In this document: positions 8,169-16,913 of the stretch, piece by piece
Layout: every line of letters starts with the position of its first letter
Numbering within the stretch: position 1 is the first letter of the stretch
Assembly (NCBI RefSeq): GCF_003609775.1
Contig: NZ_AP018050.1
Location: forward strand, 620,001-684,000
DNA length: 64,000 nucleotides
Direction: 5' to 3'
Source of the DNA: Prevotella melaninogenica
GTDB lineage: Bacteria > Bacteroidota > Bacteroidia > Bacteroidales > Bacteroidaceae
Notes under the pieces: model-generated
The model's input: only the letters and a program-made list of their open reading frames with translations
Told to the model about the DNA's origin: nothing
Database searches by the model: none
Translations under genes and position numbers: made by a program

Positions 8169-8714
8169 ATGAAAAAGTTTAAGACAATAATCATGTTGCT
8201 ATTGGTTGCTATTGCGTTGTATGCGCAGCGAACTCCAAGAGTGACGAATGATCTTAAAGAAGGAGACTTAATCTTTCAAGTATCGCAAAGTCGTCAGTCA
8301 CCTTTTATTCAATTAGCAACTAATTCTCCGTGGTCACATTGTGGTGTGATTGTAGAAAAGGAGGGAAAACTCTATGTGCTTGAAGCTTCTAATGTTGTCA
8401 AGGTCACTCCACTAAAAGCGTGGATTGATAGGGGTAAGATGGGAAGGTATAAGAGAAGACGAGTACTGAACAAACCTGTCAAAATTAAGTACGCTAAATA
8501 CCTTGGTAAGCGTTATGATTTAGCCTTTAAGTTTAATAATGACAAGTATTATTGTTCAGAACTTATATACGACATCTATAAGGATCAGTTTGGTATTCAA
8601 CTCGTTACGCCCAAGCCGATCAAGTCTTATCATATCTTCGGACTTGGTAAACTAATGAAAAGACGTGGTATGGACCCAAATCAGAAAGTCGTTGCTCCTT
8701 GTGACTTGTTATAG
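8169..8714 (+). CDS. YiiX/YebB-like NlpC/P60-type cysteine hydrolase, exported
   Basis: Member of the permuted papain-like (YiiX, DUF830) group, which are thought to cut amide bonds in peptides or lipids; the substrate is unknown. An N-terminal signal segment (residues 1-19, MLLLVAIALYAQ) suggests export. EGDLIFQ and SPWSHCGVIV hold the conserved His at the start of the domain. The catalytic Cys is in YYCSELIYDIY near residue 125, in the permuted order that defines the group. It is 181 residues, a normal length. The gene stands alone between the CRISPR array and a repeat-rich spacer. Function beyond the fold is not clear. Confidence 0.85.
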   Translation: MKKFKTIIMLLLVAIALYAQRTPRVTNDLKEGDLIFQVSQSRQSPFIQLATNSPWSHCGVIVEKEGKLYVLEASNVVKVTPLKAWIDRGKMGRYKRRRVLNKPVKIKYAKYLGKRYDLAFKFNNDKYYCSELIYDIYKDQFGIQLVTPKPIKSYHIFGLGKLMKRRGMDPNQKVVAPCDLL

Positions 8715-8759
8715 ATTTAGCTGCATAATGGAAACCGAGTTCTCATGTTGTCTTGTATT

Positions 8760-8835
8760 CTCCATAAGCAACCTGTTAACTTGTCAACTCGTTCACTCGT
8801 CTAACTTGTCACCCCTCATGTTGCATTGTTCTCCC
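8760..8835. repeat. CTTGTTCACTCGTC word array, part 1
   Basis: Short iterations of AACTTGT and ACTCGTC follow the YiiX-like gene. The same words build the array at 9055-9245. They leave long frames open by chance, which I do not regard as genes. Confidence 0.6.
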
Positions 8836-8850
8836 AATACATTTCTATAA

Positions 8851-8944
8851 AACAAACTTTGCTGTCACTGCTATCACTCGAAGAACTCGTCTAACTTGTT
8901 AGTTTACAGTGTGATTACTTGAAGTGTTAAAAGTGACAGCAAAT
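8851..8944 (+). repeat. Dispersed repeat family C, copy 1
   Basis: About 95 bp with ends TTTGCTGTCACTGCT and AAAAGTGACAGCAAA, that is, a 10-bp imperfect terminal inverted repeat. The middle holds AACTTGTTAGTTTACAG. Related copies lie at 40892, 47162 (inverted) and 54387. No gene inside. Confidence 0.75.
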
Positions 8945-9054
8945 AAAAACTAAACTCTTCTTGTAAGAAGTGTATTAGTCTCTTGCTTTTTTCAAGCCCT
9001 TCTCCTCCCATATATTATAAGTATTTACCCCTGTTCTCCTGTTACTTTGTCTTT

Positions 9055-9245
9055 CTTCGCAATCAACTTGTTCCCTATCAACTTGTTTACTCGTCCACTC
9101 GTTCCCGTGTTACTCTGTCTTCCTTCGCAATTAACTTGTTCACCTGTCTACTCGTTTACTTGTCCACTCGTCCCCTTGTTACTCTGTCTTTCTTTACTAT
9201 TAACTTGTTCACTCGTCCACCCGTTCACTTGTCCACTCGCTCTCA
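9055..9245. repeat. CTTGTTCACTCGTCCACTCG word array, part 2
   Basis: About 190 bp of degenerate iterations of AACTTGTTCACTCGTCCACTCG, interrupted by copies of TTACTCTGTCTTTCTT. Low-complexity and non-coding. It lies upstream of the lacZ promoter. Confidence 0.75.
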
Positions 9246-9288
9246 AGAGTGTATTATTTACGTAATATCCTTGCTTTCCTATTGCTTA

Positions 9289-9311
9289 TTTGTTTTTTTT
9301 TATTAACTTTG
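9289..9311 (+). promoter_or_regulatory. Promoter for the beta-galactosidase gene
   Basis: TTTG at 9289-9292 and the -7 element TAACTTTG at 9304-9311. This leaves a leader of about 110 nt before the start at 9430. Confidence 0.6.
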
Positions 9312-9429
9312 CCTACGTTGTAAAATGGAGTGGGGCTTGCAAGCTGAGTAGCAGTCTCATAGCGTCTTTGAAGAAGCCTTGAAAAAGGCGGTCAGAGACA
9401 GTTCAGAAAGCGTATAACACCTAACTATT

Positions 9430-12400
9430 ATGCATAAACAATTTTTATTCGGTTTATTATTATCGTCATTAACAGCTGCGCCTATACAGGCTGATGACTA
9501 CCCTGCGGGAGGCTATCTCTTCGGTCAGGCAACAGCACCAACTGGTAATGAATGGCAAGCACCGGGTGCATTAGGCTACAATAAGTTGCCTGCTCGTGCG
9601 TTGTTCTCTTCTTTCTCGTCTGTTGATGAGGCAAGAAAAGTTTTGCCAGAGTTCGCAAAGGACTACCTTTCTCTCGAAGGAGAGTGGAGTTTCCACTTCT
9701 CAAAGAACCCTGATGAGCGTCCAAAGGACTTCTTTACAAAGGGTTATGATGACAGCAAGTGGGATCGTTTGCAGGTGCCAGTAAGCTGGAATATGGCGGG
9801 TATTCAGAAGGATGGAACATTGAAGTATGGTGTGCCAATCTATGTGAATCAGTGGGTTATCTTCAAATATAACATCGAACCGGGTGACTGGAAGAAGGGT
9901 GTTATGCGTGAACCGCCAAAGAACTATACTACTTACGAATATCGTAATGAGGTGGGTTCGTTCAGAAGAAGCTTTGATATCCCAGCAACTTGGGACGGTA
10001 AGGAAGTCTATCTTAACTTTGATGGTGTAGACTCATTCTTCTATTTGTGGATTAACGGTCGTTACGTGGGCTTCTCAAAGAACTCGCGCAACACGGCACA
10101 ATTCGATATTACCCCTTATATCACTAAGGGCAAGAACGAGGTGGCAGTGGAGGTTTATCGTTCGTCTGACGGTAGTTTCCTCGAGGCACAGGATATGTTC
10201 CGCCTGCCGGGTATCTTCCGTAGCGTGAACGTTACAGCAACTCCGAAGGTACACGTTGCTGACGTGAAGGCAATCCCTTCATTCGCTGATGGTAAGGGTA
10301 CTGTCGATCTCAATACAACATTGCAGAACCTCACAACCAAGAATACAAAAGACTTGCACCTTCGTTGGAGCATCTATAAGAACAGACTCTTTGCTGATGA
10401 CAACGAGTTGGTTGCAACTTTCGAAGATGCGAAGGCAAAGACCACTTGTAGCAGCAACGGACAGACTAACGTTCGTCAGACACTTATCGTGAACAATGCG
10501 GCAGCATGGACAGCTGAAGAGCCTAACGTCTATGTTGTTGTTGGTGAGCTGATGCAGGGTAAGAAGGTTGTTGAAACGATAAGTTTCCAAACTGGTTTCC
10601 GTACGGTTGAAATCAAGGACACTCCTGCAAGTCAGGACGAGTTCGGTTTGGCTGGAAGATATTACTATATCAATGGTAAGCCTGTGAAACTCAAGGGTGT
10701 AAACCGCCACGATACCAACCCATTGACGGGTAAGGTTATCTCTCGTGAGCAGATGGAACGTGAGATTATGCTGATGAAACGTGCGAACATTAACCACGTG
10801 CGTACCTCTCACTATCCTAACGACCCTTACTTCTATTATCTCTGTAACAAGTATGGTATCTACTTGGAGAGCGAGGCAAACATCGAGAGCCATGAGTACT
10901 TCTATGGCAAGGCATCGCTTTCTCACGTGCCAGAGTTCCAAGCAGCCCACGTTGATCGAGTGATGGCAATGACACGTCAGTTGGTTAATCAGCCTTCAAT
11001 CGTTATCTGGAGTTTGGGTAACGAGGCAGGACCGGGTCATAACTTCGTTGTAGCTTACGACTCTTTGAAGGCTTACGATGCTTCAAGACCAGTACAGTAT
11101 GAGCGCAATAACGACATCGTGGACATGGGTTCTAACCAGTATCCAAGTATTGCGTGGACACGTGATGCGGTGAAGGGTAAGATGGGTATTAAGTATCCTT
11201 TCCATATCTCAGAGTATGCCCATTCGATGGGTAACGCTGTGGGCAACCTCGTTGACTACTGGGAGGCAATGGAGTCTACTAACTTCTTCATGGGTGGTGC
11301 GATCTGGGACTGGATTGACCAGAGTATGTACAACTACACAAAAGATGGCAAGCGTTACCTTGCTTATGGTGGTGACTTCGGTGATACGCCTAACGACGGA
11401 CAGTTTGTTATGAACGGTATCATCTTCGGTGATGAGCAGCCTAAACCGCAGTATTATGAGGTGAAGAAGGTGTATCAGTATATTGGTACAAGCTGGAAGG
11501 AGGCTAAGACAGCTACTTTGGATGTCTTCAATAAGAACTACTACTCTGATGACCTCAGTGGTTATGCAATGTCTTACAGCCTAACAGCTGATGGTGTAAC
11601 CGTAAAGAAAGGTAATCTTGAACTTGGTAGCGTACCAGCAAGAAGCCATAAGAGCATTACAATCGCAGGACTCAACGAGGGTCTTGACCCTAATAAGGAG
11701 TACCTCCTCCACGTAACTTATCGTCTCAAGCATGATATGCCATGGGCAAAGGCAGGTTATGTTCAGGCTGAGGAGCAGTTGCCTGTACAGGCGGCAGCGG
11801 CTCGTCCAGCTATCGCAGCAGCAGGTAAGGTGAATATGTCTGCCGTAAAGGACAATAAGATTGTCTTCTCTGGCAAGACTTTTACAACGACTTTCGACCT
11901 CGCTAAGGGTACTATCTATAACCTCCAGTACGATGGTAAGACCGTCATTCCAGATGGTTGTGGACCAGAGTTGAACGCTTTCCGTGCATGGGTTAACAAT
12001 GACAACTGGGCTTACGAGGCTTGGTATGCAAACGGTTTGAATAACCTCCAACACAAGTGTACCAACTATACAACCCACGCAAATGCTGACGGTTCTGTAT
12101 CAGTTGTATTCAATGTTGAGTCACAAGCACCTTATGGTTATCGCCTTGAAGGTGGCAACGCCAACTGGAAGAAGCTCATCGAGTACAAAGAAAAGCCATT
12201 CGGTAAGGACGATTTCCACTTCAATACGCAGGTGGTTTACACTATCTTCCCTGACGGTAGCATCGAGAGCGAGAGCGCAATCACAAGCAATAAGCCTAAT
12301 CTCACACTCGCTAAGCTGGGTTATACCGTACGTATTCCTAAGAAGCTCAACCTCTTGACTTACTATGGTCGTGGTACTGTAGACAACTATCCAGACCGTA

Positions 12401-13461
12401 AGACAGGTCAGATGATTGGTATCTACGAGCAGCAGGAAGTTGAGGATGAGTTCGTTGCCTTCCCTAAACCACAAGATACGGGTAACCATCAGGATACTCG
12501 TTGGCTCTCACTTACAGGCAATGATGGCGGCGATGCCCTCTATGGTGCTATCTTCGTGGCTAAGGATAAGATGAGTTTCTCTGCGCTTCCTTGGTCAGAT
12601 AATACCATTGCAATGGCTAATCACCCACACGAGTTGCCACAGAGTGAATACACTCATTTGCATCTTGACATGGCTATCACTGGTCTTGGTGGTAACAGTT
12701 GTGGACAGGGTGGTCCGTTGATGCGCGACCGTGTAATGGCAACGCCACACACCTTCGGTTATATGATTCGTCCGATGAACTCTGTTAAGACTAATGACCT
12801 CGTTAGCAATGCGAATGTTAGTCTTAAGGGTGCTACACCACTTACTATCATCCGTGATGGCGAAGGCAATGTTACAATCAATGCAAACGGTGCGAAGGGC
12901 GATATCTACTATCGTGTTAATGGCAATAAGAAAGCCATGAAGTACACTGGTCCTGTTAGCTTGCGCGATGGCGGTACTATCTCTGCTTGGGCACAGGAGA
13001 ATGATTGGCTCGTAGCTTCTCAGACCTTCTCACGCATTGAGAGCATCCCATTGTCAGTGGTCTTCGCTTCAAGTCAGGAGAGTGGTGAGGGCGATGCAAG
13101 CCATCTTACTGATGGCAACCCAAGCAGTTACTGGCACACAATGTACTCTGTTACGGTGGCTAACCACCCACACTGGGTTGACTTCGACTGTGGTGGAATG
13201 AAGACTATCAAGGGTTTCACCTACCTTCCACGTCAGGACAGCAACAATGGTAACATCAAGAAGTACAGCATTCAGGTAAGCAACGACGGCAAGACATGGG
13301 GCAAGGCTGTTGCTGAAGGTGAGTTTGAGAACAATAGAAAGGAAAAGACTATCCTCCTCACCACACCTGTTAAGGCTCGCTTCGTTCGTCTGACAGCCCT
13401 CAGTGAGCAGTCTGGTCAAGACTTCGCAACTGGTGCTGAGTTCAAGGTATTGGAGAAGTAA
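9430..13461 (+). CDS. Secreted GH2 beta-galactosidase with C-terminal F5/8-type domain
   Basis: Hydrolyses terminal beta-galactosides; probably periplasmic or surface-exposed, acting on host or dietary glycans. It has 1343 residues. A signal peptide (about residues 1-21) is followed by the GH2 sugar-binding, immunoglobulin-like and TIM-barrel domains. The acid/base is Glu532 in SLGNEAGPG and the nucleophile Glu595 in HISEYAHSMGN. A beta-galactosidase small-chain domain (about 840-1110) follows. After a linker come a chitobiase-like/FN3-like stretch and a C-terminal discoidin (F5/8 type C, CBM32-like) domain, about 1210-1343, that may bind carbohydrate. It stands alone and ends at a bidirectional terminator. 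LacZ-type naming is safe; exact linkage preference cannot be read from the sequence. Confidence 0.93.
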   Translation: MHKQFLFGLLLSSLTAAPIQADDYPAGGYLFGQATAPTGNEWQAPGALGYNKLPARALFSSFSSVDEARKVLPEFAKDYLSLEGEWSFHFSKNPDERPKDFFTKGYDDSKWDRLQVPVSWNMAGIQKDGTLKYGVPIYVNQWVIFKYNIEPGDWKKGVMREPPKNYTTYEYRNEVGSFRRSFDIPATWDGKEVYLNFDGVDSFFYLWINGRYVGFSKNSRNTAQFDITPYITKGKNEVAVEVYRSSDGSFLEAQDMFRLPGIFRSVNVTATPKVHVADVKAIPSFADGKGTVDLNTTLQNLTTKNTKDLHLRWSIYKNRLFADDNELVATFEDAKAKTTCSSNGQTNVRQTLIVNNAAAWTAEEPNVYVVVGELMQGKKVVETISFQTGFRTVEIKDTPASQDEFGLAGRYYYINGKPVKLKGVNRHDTNPLTGKVISREQMEREIMLMKRANINHVRTSHYPNDPYFYYLCNKYGIYLESEANIESHEYFYGKASLSHVPEFQAAHVDRVMAMTRQLVNQPSIVIWSLGNEAGPGHNFVVAYDSLKAYDASRPVQYERNNDIVDMGSNQYPSIAWTRDAVKGKMGIKYPFHISEYAHSMGNAVGNLVDYWEAMESTNFFMGGAIWDWIDQSMYNYTKDGKRYLAYGGDFGDTPNDGQFVMNGIIFGDEQPKPQYYEVKKVYQYIGTSWKEAKTATLDVFNKNYYSDDLSGYAMSYSLTADGVTVKKGNLELGSVPARSHKSITIAGLNEGLDPNKEYLLHVTYRLKHDMPWAKAGYVQAEEQLPVQAAAARPAIAAAGKVNMSAVKDNKIVFSGKTFTTTFDLAKGTIYNLQYDGKTVIPDGCGPELNAFRAWVNNDNWAYEAWYANGLNNLQHKCTNYTTHANADGSVSVVFNVESQAPYGYRLEGGNANWKKLIEYKEKPFGKDDFHFNTQVVYTIFPDGSIESESAITSNKPNLTLAKLGYTVRIPKKLNLLTYYGRGTVDNYPDRKTGQMIGIYEQQEVEDEFVAFPKPQDTGNHQDTRWLSLTGNDGGDALYGAIFVAKDKMSFSALPWSDNTIAMANHPHELPQSEYTHLHLDMAITGLGGNSCGQGGPLMRDRVMATPHTFGYMIRPMNSVKTNDLVSNANVSLKGATPLTIIRDGEGNVTINANGAKGDIYYRVNGNKKAMKYTGPVSLRDGGTISAWAQENDWLVASQTFSRIESIPLSVVFASSQESGEGDASHLTDGNPSSYWHTMYSVTVANHPHWVDFDCGGMKTIKGFTYLPRQDSNNGNIKKYSIQVSNDGKTWGKAVAEGEFENNRKEKTILLTTPVKARFVRLTALSEQSGQDFATGAEFKVLEK

Positions 13462-13529
13462 AGACTTTCTATCAGTGTAGGGCATCCCCATAATTGCTGC
13501 CCTTGCTTCTGATAGAGCTACATTAAAAT

Positions 13530-13573
13530 AAAAAAGGAGTGGAAGAAACAGTGTTTTCTTTCACTCTTTTTTA
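13530..13573. terminator. Bidirectional terminator between lacZ and the HxlR-like gene
   Basis: AAAAAAGGAGTGGAAGAAA pairs with TTTCTTTCACTCTTTTTT, with one bulge. There is an A run on one side and a T run on the other, so it can serve both the + strand beta-galactosidase and the - strand gene ending at 13620. Confidence 0.8.
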
Positions 13574-13619
13574 TTTGTCATAGTAAAGTATGTTGGAAGA
13601 ATCCACATCCCATTTCGTT

Positions 13620-13931
13620 CTATTTATTATTTGTTGTAGATGGGAAAAGATTCTTTTCGCACCAAGTGATGAGGGTTGAGACGAGTGGATAGAGCCCCTT
13701 TCCGATGGTTGAAAGGCTGTATAGCTTGTTGTTTTCAACGATAATCTTGTCTTCTTTCAAGACTTTTAGCGAGGTGGAAAGAGGACAGTCGGAAAAGTCT
13801 TGACTTAACGCTTCGTAACTCACCTCACCTTTCCTACCTAATTCTTGGATAAGGCAAAGCGTGTCTGGCACGCATACCCTTGCAAGGACATTACGTATCG
13901 GACACGTTGGGAAGAGTGGGTCTATTACCAT
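13620..13931 (-). CDS. Divergent HxlR-type winged-helix protein
   Basis: A 103-residue protein of HxlR type, judged by the N-terminal CPIRNVLARV (as in the gene at 14607) and the end GKGLYPLVSTLITWCEKN. It lacks the WSMLVLFTL helix and the usual KxL-x8-IS-x2-ML recognition region; in their place are weakly similar segments. The start ATG lies 7 bp inside the end of the cupin gene, so the two are co-transcribed and probably coupled. It may be a degenerate paralogue of the + strand HxlR gene or a regulator with altered DNA or ligand binding. Family call fairly sure, role unknown. Confidence 0.7.
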   Translation of the reverse strand: MVIDPLFPTCPIRNVLARVCVPDTLCLIQELGRKGEVSYEALSQDFSDCPLSTSLKVLKEDKIIVENNKLYSLSTIGKGLYPLVSTLITWCEKNLFPSTTNNK

Positions 13932-14377
13932 TTTAGTTCGTCATTCAATATCACGCCGTCGGTCATAGGGGAATCTTCCTCTGCAAAACTGTTAGCTTTA
14001 TATTGGATGCAGAGCATTAACATCTCGTCATTGCCAGTATTCTTCAGTGCACGCTTACCTTCTGGAGCAACGCGAATAATACTACCTTCAGTCACTGGGA
14101 AGACCTCGCCATCAACTTGATACTCACCTTCACCTTTGAGGATAAAGTAAAGTTCCTCGTGTGTCTTGTGTGTGTGAAGGAAACCACTATCCTGTCCGGG
14201 AATGAGTGTCTGGAATGAGAGTTCGCTACCTGTTGTCTGCAATGCCTGACTAACGAATACCTTACCCGGAATCTCAATCTCTCCAAGTGAGAGCACATAG
14301 TCCTTGATATCGCTGAGCTTACCTACGTTTACTGCTGTGAAGTTCTTACCATTCTTGATCGTTTCAATTGCTTTCAT
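13925..14377 (-). CDS. Small cupin-domain protein
   Basis: Single-domain cupin of about 150 residues. The first cupin motif is HTHKTHEELYFILKGEGEY with metal-type His and Glu ligands, and the second is near GSIIRVAPEGKRALKNTG. The frame can be extended to 14419, but MKAIETIKNGKNF at 14377 has the better start context and lies downstream of the promoter. Substrate unknown; small cupins of this kind often bind metal or bind or isomerise small molecules. It is the first gene of an operon with the HxlR-like gene and is divergent from a second HxlR gene, a common regulator/target layout. Confidence 0.85.
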   Translation of the reverse strand: MKAIETIKNGKNFTAVNVGKLSDIKDYVLSLGEIEIPGKVFVSQALQTTGSELSFQTLIPGQDSGFLHTHKTHEELYFILKGEGEYQVDGEVFPVTEGSIIRVAPEGKRALKNTGNDEMLMLCIQYKANSFAEEDSPMTDGVILNDELKW

Positions 14378-14416
14378 AATTCTTTTTGTTTTATTGATTT
14401 GTTTGTTTTGATGATG

Positions 14417-14448
14417 CAAAGGTATTGACTTTCAGATTAATCCACAAG
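14417..14448 (-). promoter_or_regulatory. Promoter for the cupin operon
   Basis: On the minus strand the -7 element TACCTTTG is at 14424-14417, with TTGTGG upstream at about 14447. Transcription starts near 14410, before the cupin start at 14377. Confidence 0.65.
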
Positions 14449-14567
14449 TAGGTACGCAAATGTTAGCCAGTTACCTTGAGGTAAGTAATGCTGATAATAA
14501 AGCACTTAATAGGTATGCGTTTTACATAGTTTAACACTAAAAGATACGAGCCTTAGCTTATAATAGT

Positions 14568-14575
14568 TACTTTTG
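14568..14575 (+). promoter_or_regulatory. -7 element of the HxlR gene
   Basis: TACTTTTG fits the TAnnTTTG consensus and lies 31 bp before the start at 14607. It is divergent from the cupin promoter, so the 120 bp between them is the likely operator region for the HxlR protein. Confidence 0.55.
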
Positions 14576-14606
14576 TGCAGTAATATGACTTAAAGAATTT
14601 ATAAGT

Positions 14607-14975
14607 ATGAATAGAAATGAAGTAAGAGATGCTCTCTATCCAGATTGTCCTATACGTAATGTACTGTCAAGAGTAGGGGACAAGTGGTCAATGTTGGTGC
14701 TTTTCACGTTGGAGAACAACAATAGCCAACGCTTTAAGGAACTGCAGCGTAACATTCCCGATATTTCTCAAAAGATGCTGACTGCAACGTTGAAGACGTT
14801 GGAGGGAGATGGACTTATCCTTCGTGAAGCCTTCCCTGAGATACCGCCTCGTGTCGAATATTCACTTACGGAGAAAGGGCAAAGCCTCTTACCGCTTATA
14901 AATAACTTGATTTCGTGGGCGAGTGAGAACATGGAAGATATTATTGAGTCGAGAAAACAGTATCTGCTGAAGTAG
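14607..14975 (+). CDS. HxlR family transcriptional regulator
   Basis: A 122-residue winged-helix regulator with the full family signature: CPIRNVLSRVGDKWSMLVLFTL (residues 12-33), then RFKELQRNIPDISQKMLTATLKTLEGDGLI, the recognition region, and the wing ending YSLTEKGQSLLPL. HxlR proteins usually sense reactive carbonyl or redox compounds through the N-terminal Cys and control a divergent gene, here probably the cupin operon. Signal unknown. A degenerate relative is encoded at 13620. Confidence 0.92.
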   Translation: MNRNEVRDALYPDCPIRNVLSRVGDKWSMLVLFTLENNNSQRFKELQRNIPDISQKMLTATLKTLEGDGLILREAFPEIPPRVEYSLTEKGQSLLPLINNLISWASENMEDIIESRKQYLLK

Positions 14976-15057
14976 TTTTTTTAGCGTTTTTAGTGGTCAA
15001 CGAATTAAGTAATAGCAATCTTCTTTGTAAATATTTTTCCTCCCTTCGATTTTTATT

Positions 15058-15180
15058 AAGGCTTAATAGCGTTTGAATTAACGCCCAATTGGCTTGCAAA
15101 AGATGCTCTTTAAGCCCCTTACTAACGCCCTTTTGAAGCCTTACTAAGCACCTTTTGAAATGCAGTTGTGCAACTATCTG
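15058..15180 (-). repeat. Dispersed repeat family A, copy 2 (inverted)
   Basis: Reverse orientation relative to copy 1, with TTGCAAAAGATGC, CCCCTTACTAACGCCC, TTACTAAGCACC and similar units at the same 21-22 bp spacing. It lies in the convergent gap between the HxlR gene and rmuC. Confidence 0.8.
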
Positions 15181-15296
15181 ATTTCAAAAGACTTACAATG
15201 GTACTAAAATCACTTGTTTTTAACCCCTTTTGCAGGATTTTTGTTGGATATTTTGTAATAATATTTCTAAAACCATTGGTCTTTGATTTGATGCCA

Positions 15297-15488
15297 TTCT
15301 CTCACAGAATACACAGATAAACAGAAAGAACAGATTTCCTTTTGCTAACTGAAATGCTCAGAGACCTAAAGGTCTTGGAGTACACAGAGCAGTTTTGCGA
15401 ATGTATAGCAATAGAATCTGTGTCTTCGAATGACCTTTAGGTCTCTGTGTTTCTGTTCTTTCTGTTTATCTGTTCACTCTGTGAGAGA
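15297..15488. mobile_element. MITE-like palindrome related to the GxxExxY element
   Basis: A gene-free, 192-bp element. The outer arms (TTCTCTCACAGA..., then ACAGATAAACAGAAAGAACA) are inverted copies of each other over about 35 bp. Inside are hairpins of the form AGACCTAAAGGTCT next to CACAGAG. Its outermost 28 bases are almost the same as the tips of the 618-bp element at 16914-17531. It is best explained as a deletion derivative or non-autonomous relative of that element. Confidence 0.7.
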
Positions 15489-15558
15489 AACCTTAGATTA
15501 TTTATGTTTGAAAGTTTTACCTTCTCTTTATCCCTTCGTGAGGGCTTATATTAGCAGA

Positions 15559-16890
15559 TTACAAGTTCTCTGGAATCTGTTTTTTCGGACTAATACCTAA
15601 TGTTTTTAAGCCTTCTAATCGGCGGACGATGTTGCCCTTACCTTCGTTTAGCTGGCCCTTAGCCTTGTTGAAGTCTTGTTGTAGGCGTTCGATATTCGTA
15701 CCAATCTTCACGAAAGTCTCGGCAAAGGTGACGAACTTATCGAAGAGTTCGTTAGACTGATAGAGGATTTCCTCTACATTCTTTGTCATACGGAAGTTCT
15801 GCCACATGGTGTGTGTCAGCTGTAAAGCCATGAGCAGGTTGCTTGGACTCAGAATGATGATGTGCTTGCGATAGGCGTATTGTAGGATAGAAGGGTCGGT
15901 CTTCAAGGCAGCAGAATAGCCACTTTCGTAAGGGATGAACATCAAAACGTAGCCGATGCAGCCCGGTACAAGTTTCTCGTAGTTCTTATCAGAAAGTTCG
16001 TCGACATGCTTCTTGATAGAGGTAACGTGTTCCTTCATATAGCGTTCGCGCAGAGTAGCATCCTCCTCTTTGATAGCTGCCTGATAAGCCGTCAGCGAAA
16101 CCTTGGCGTCAATCACCGCACGTTCGTTATTTGGGAAGGCTATCACGGCATCTGGTCGGAAGTTGTTGCCGTCTTTGTCCTTGAAATTCTGTTGCAGGAA
16201 ATACTGTTGGTCCTGAATAAGTCCACAGTCTTCCAAGGTCTTTTCGAGAATCATCTCACCCCAATCACCCTGCATCTTGGAGTCGCCTTTAAGGGCTTGC
16301 GTGAGCGAAGCAGCATCGTTACCAATGCGTTCCGTTTGTTCGCGCAGTTCTTTTACAGCACGTTCCTGATCCTCACGCATCGCTTTGATGGTCATTTCCT
16401 GCTCTGCATGAAGGCGCTTCAAGGCCTCTTCAAAAGTCGTTTTAATCTCAGTTTTATTGGCAGTATTCTCCTTGCTATTGTTTGTAACCGTCTGATTAAA
16501 AGCCTCTAATCGTTCTTTTAGAGGAGAGAGGAGGGTGTCGAGGCGTTCTTTGTCAGCCGTATTCATCTTTTCTCGACTCTCATCCAACATCTGTGCAGCC
16601 ATGTTGCGCACCTCCTCTTGCAGCAGTCTGTTCTTAGCTTCAGCCTGCTTTTGCAGTTCGTTGCGTAGCTGTTCGCCATGCTTTCGTTCTGCTTCAAGTT
16701 GCTGGTTAGCATTCTCTTTGACTGCAGCAATACGTTCATCAATATTCCTCCGTTCCGTGTCGAGTTGGCTACGGAGCACAGCTAATTCCTCACCAGCCTT
16801 CTTCTGCTCTAATGTTGATTTGTTCTTCATCCATAGCAGCATAATACTTGCGCCGATGATAATGCCGAGAATTAAATATATTATTACCAT
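15559..16890 (-). CDS. rmuC: DNA recombination protein RmuC
   Basis: RmuC limits inversions between repeats in E. coli and is predicted to be a nuclease. It has 443 residues: an N-terminal membrane anchor (residues 2-21), a long coiled coil (about 22-190), then the RmuC domain beginning near GDSKMQGDWGEMILEKTLED, with the conserved DAVIAFPNNERAVIDAKVSL segment resembling a restriction-enzyme fold. Length is normal. It stands alone between two related palindromic elements. Confidence 0.94.
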   Translation of the reverse strand: MVIIYLILGIIIGASIMLLWMKNKSTLEQKKAGEELAVLRSQLDTERRNIDERIAAVKENANQQLEAERKHGEQLRNELQKQAEAKNRLLQEEVRNMAAQMLDESREKMNTADKERLDTLLSPLKERLEAFNQTVTNNSKENTANKTEIKTTFEEALKRLHAEQEMTIKAMREDQERAVKELREQTERIGNDAASLTQALKGDSKMQGDWGEMILEKTLEDCGLIQDQQYFLQQNFKDKDGNNFRPDAVIAFPNNERAVIDAKVSLTAYQAAIKEEDATLRERYMKEHVTSIKKHVDELSDKNYEKLVPGCIGYVLMFIPYESGYSAALKTDPSILQYAYRKHIIILSPSNLLMALQLTHTMWQNFRMTKNVEEILYQSNELFDKFVTFAETFVKIGTNIERLQQDFNKAKGQLNEGKGNIVRRLEGLKTLGISPKKQIPENL

Positions 16891-16913
16891 TTTTCCCTTT
16901 TTCTATTATAATT

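Noticed and set aside
8983..9306. 107-residue hydrophobic ORF before lacZ
   Set aside because: Translation of the CTTGTTCACTCG word array; repetitive FSRPPVHLSTR-like sequence and no start signal.
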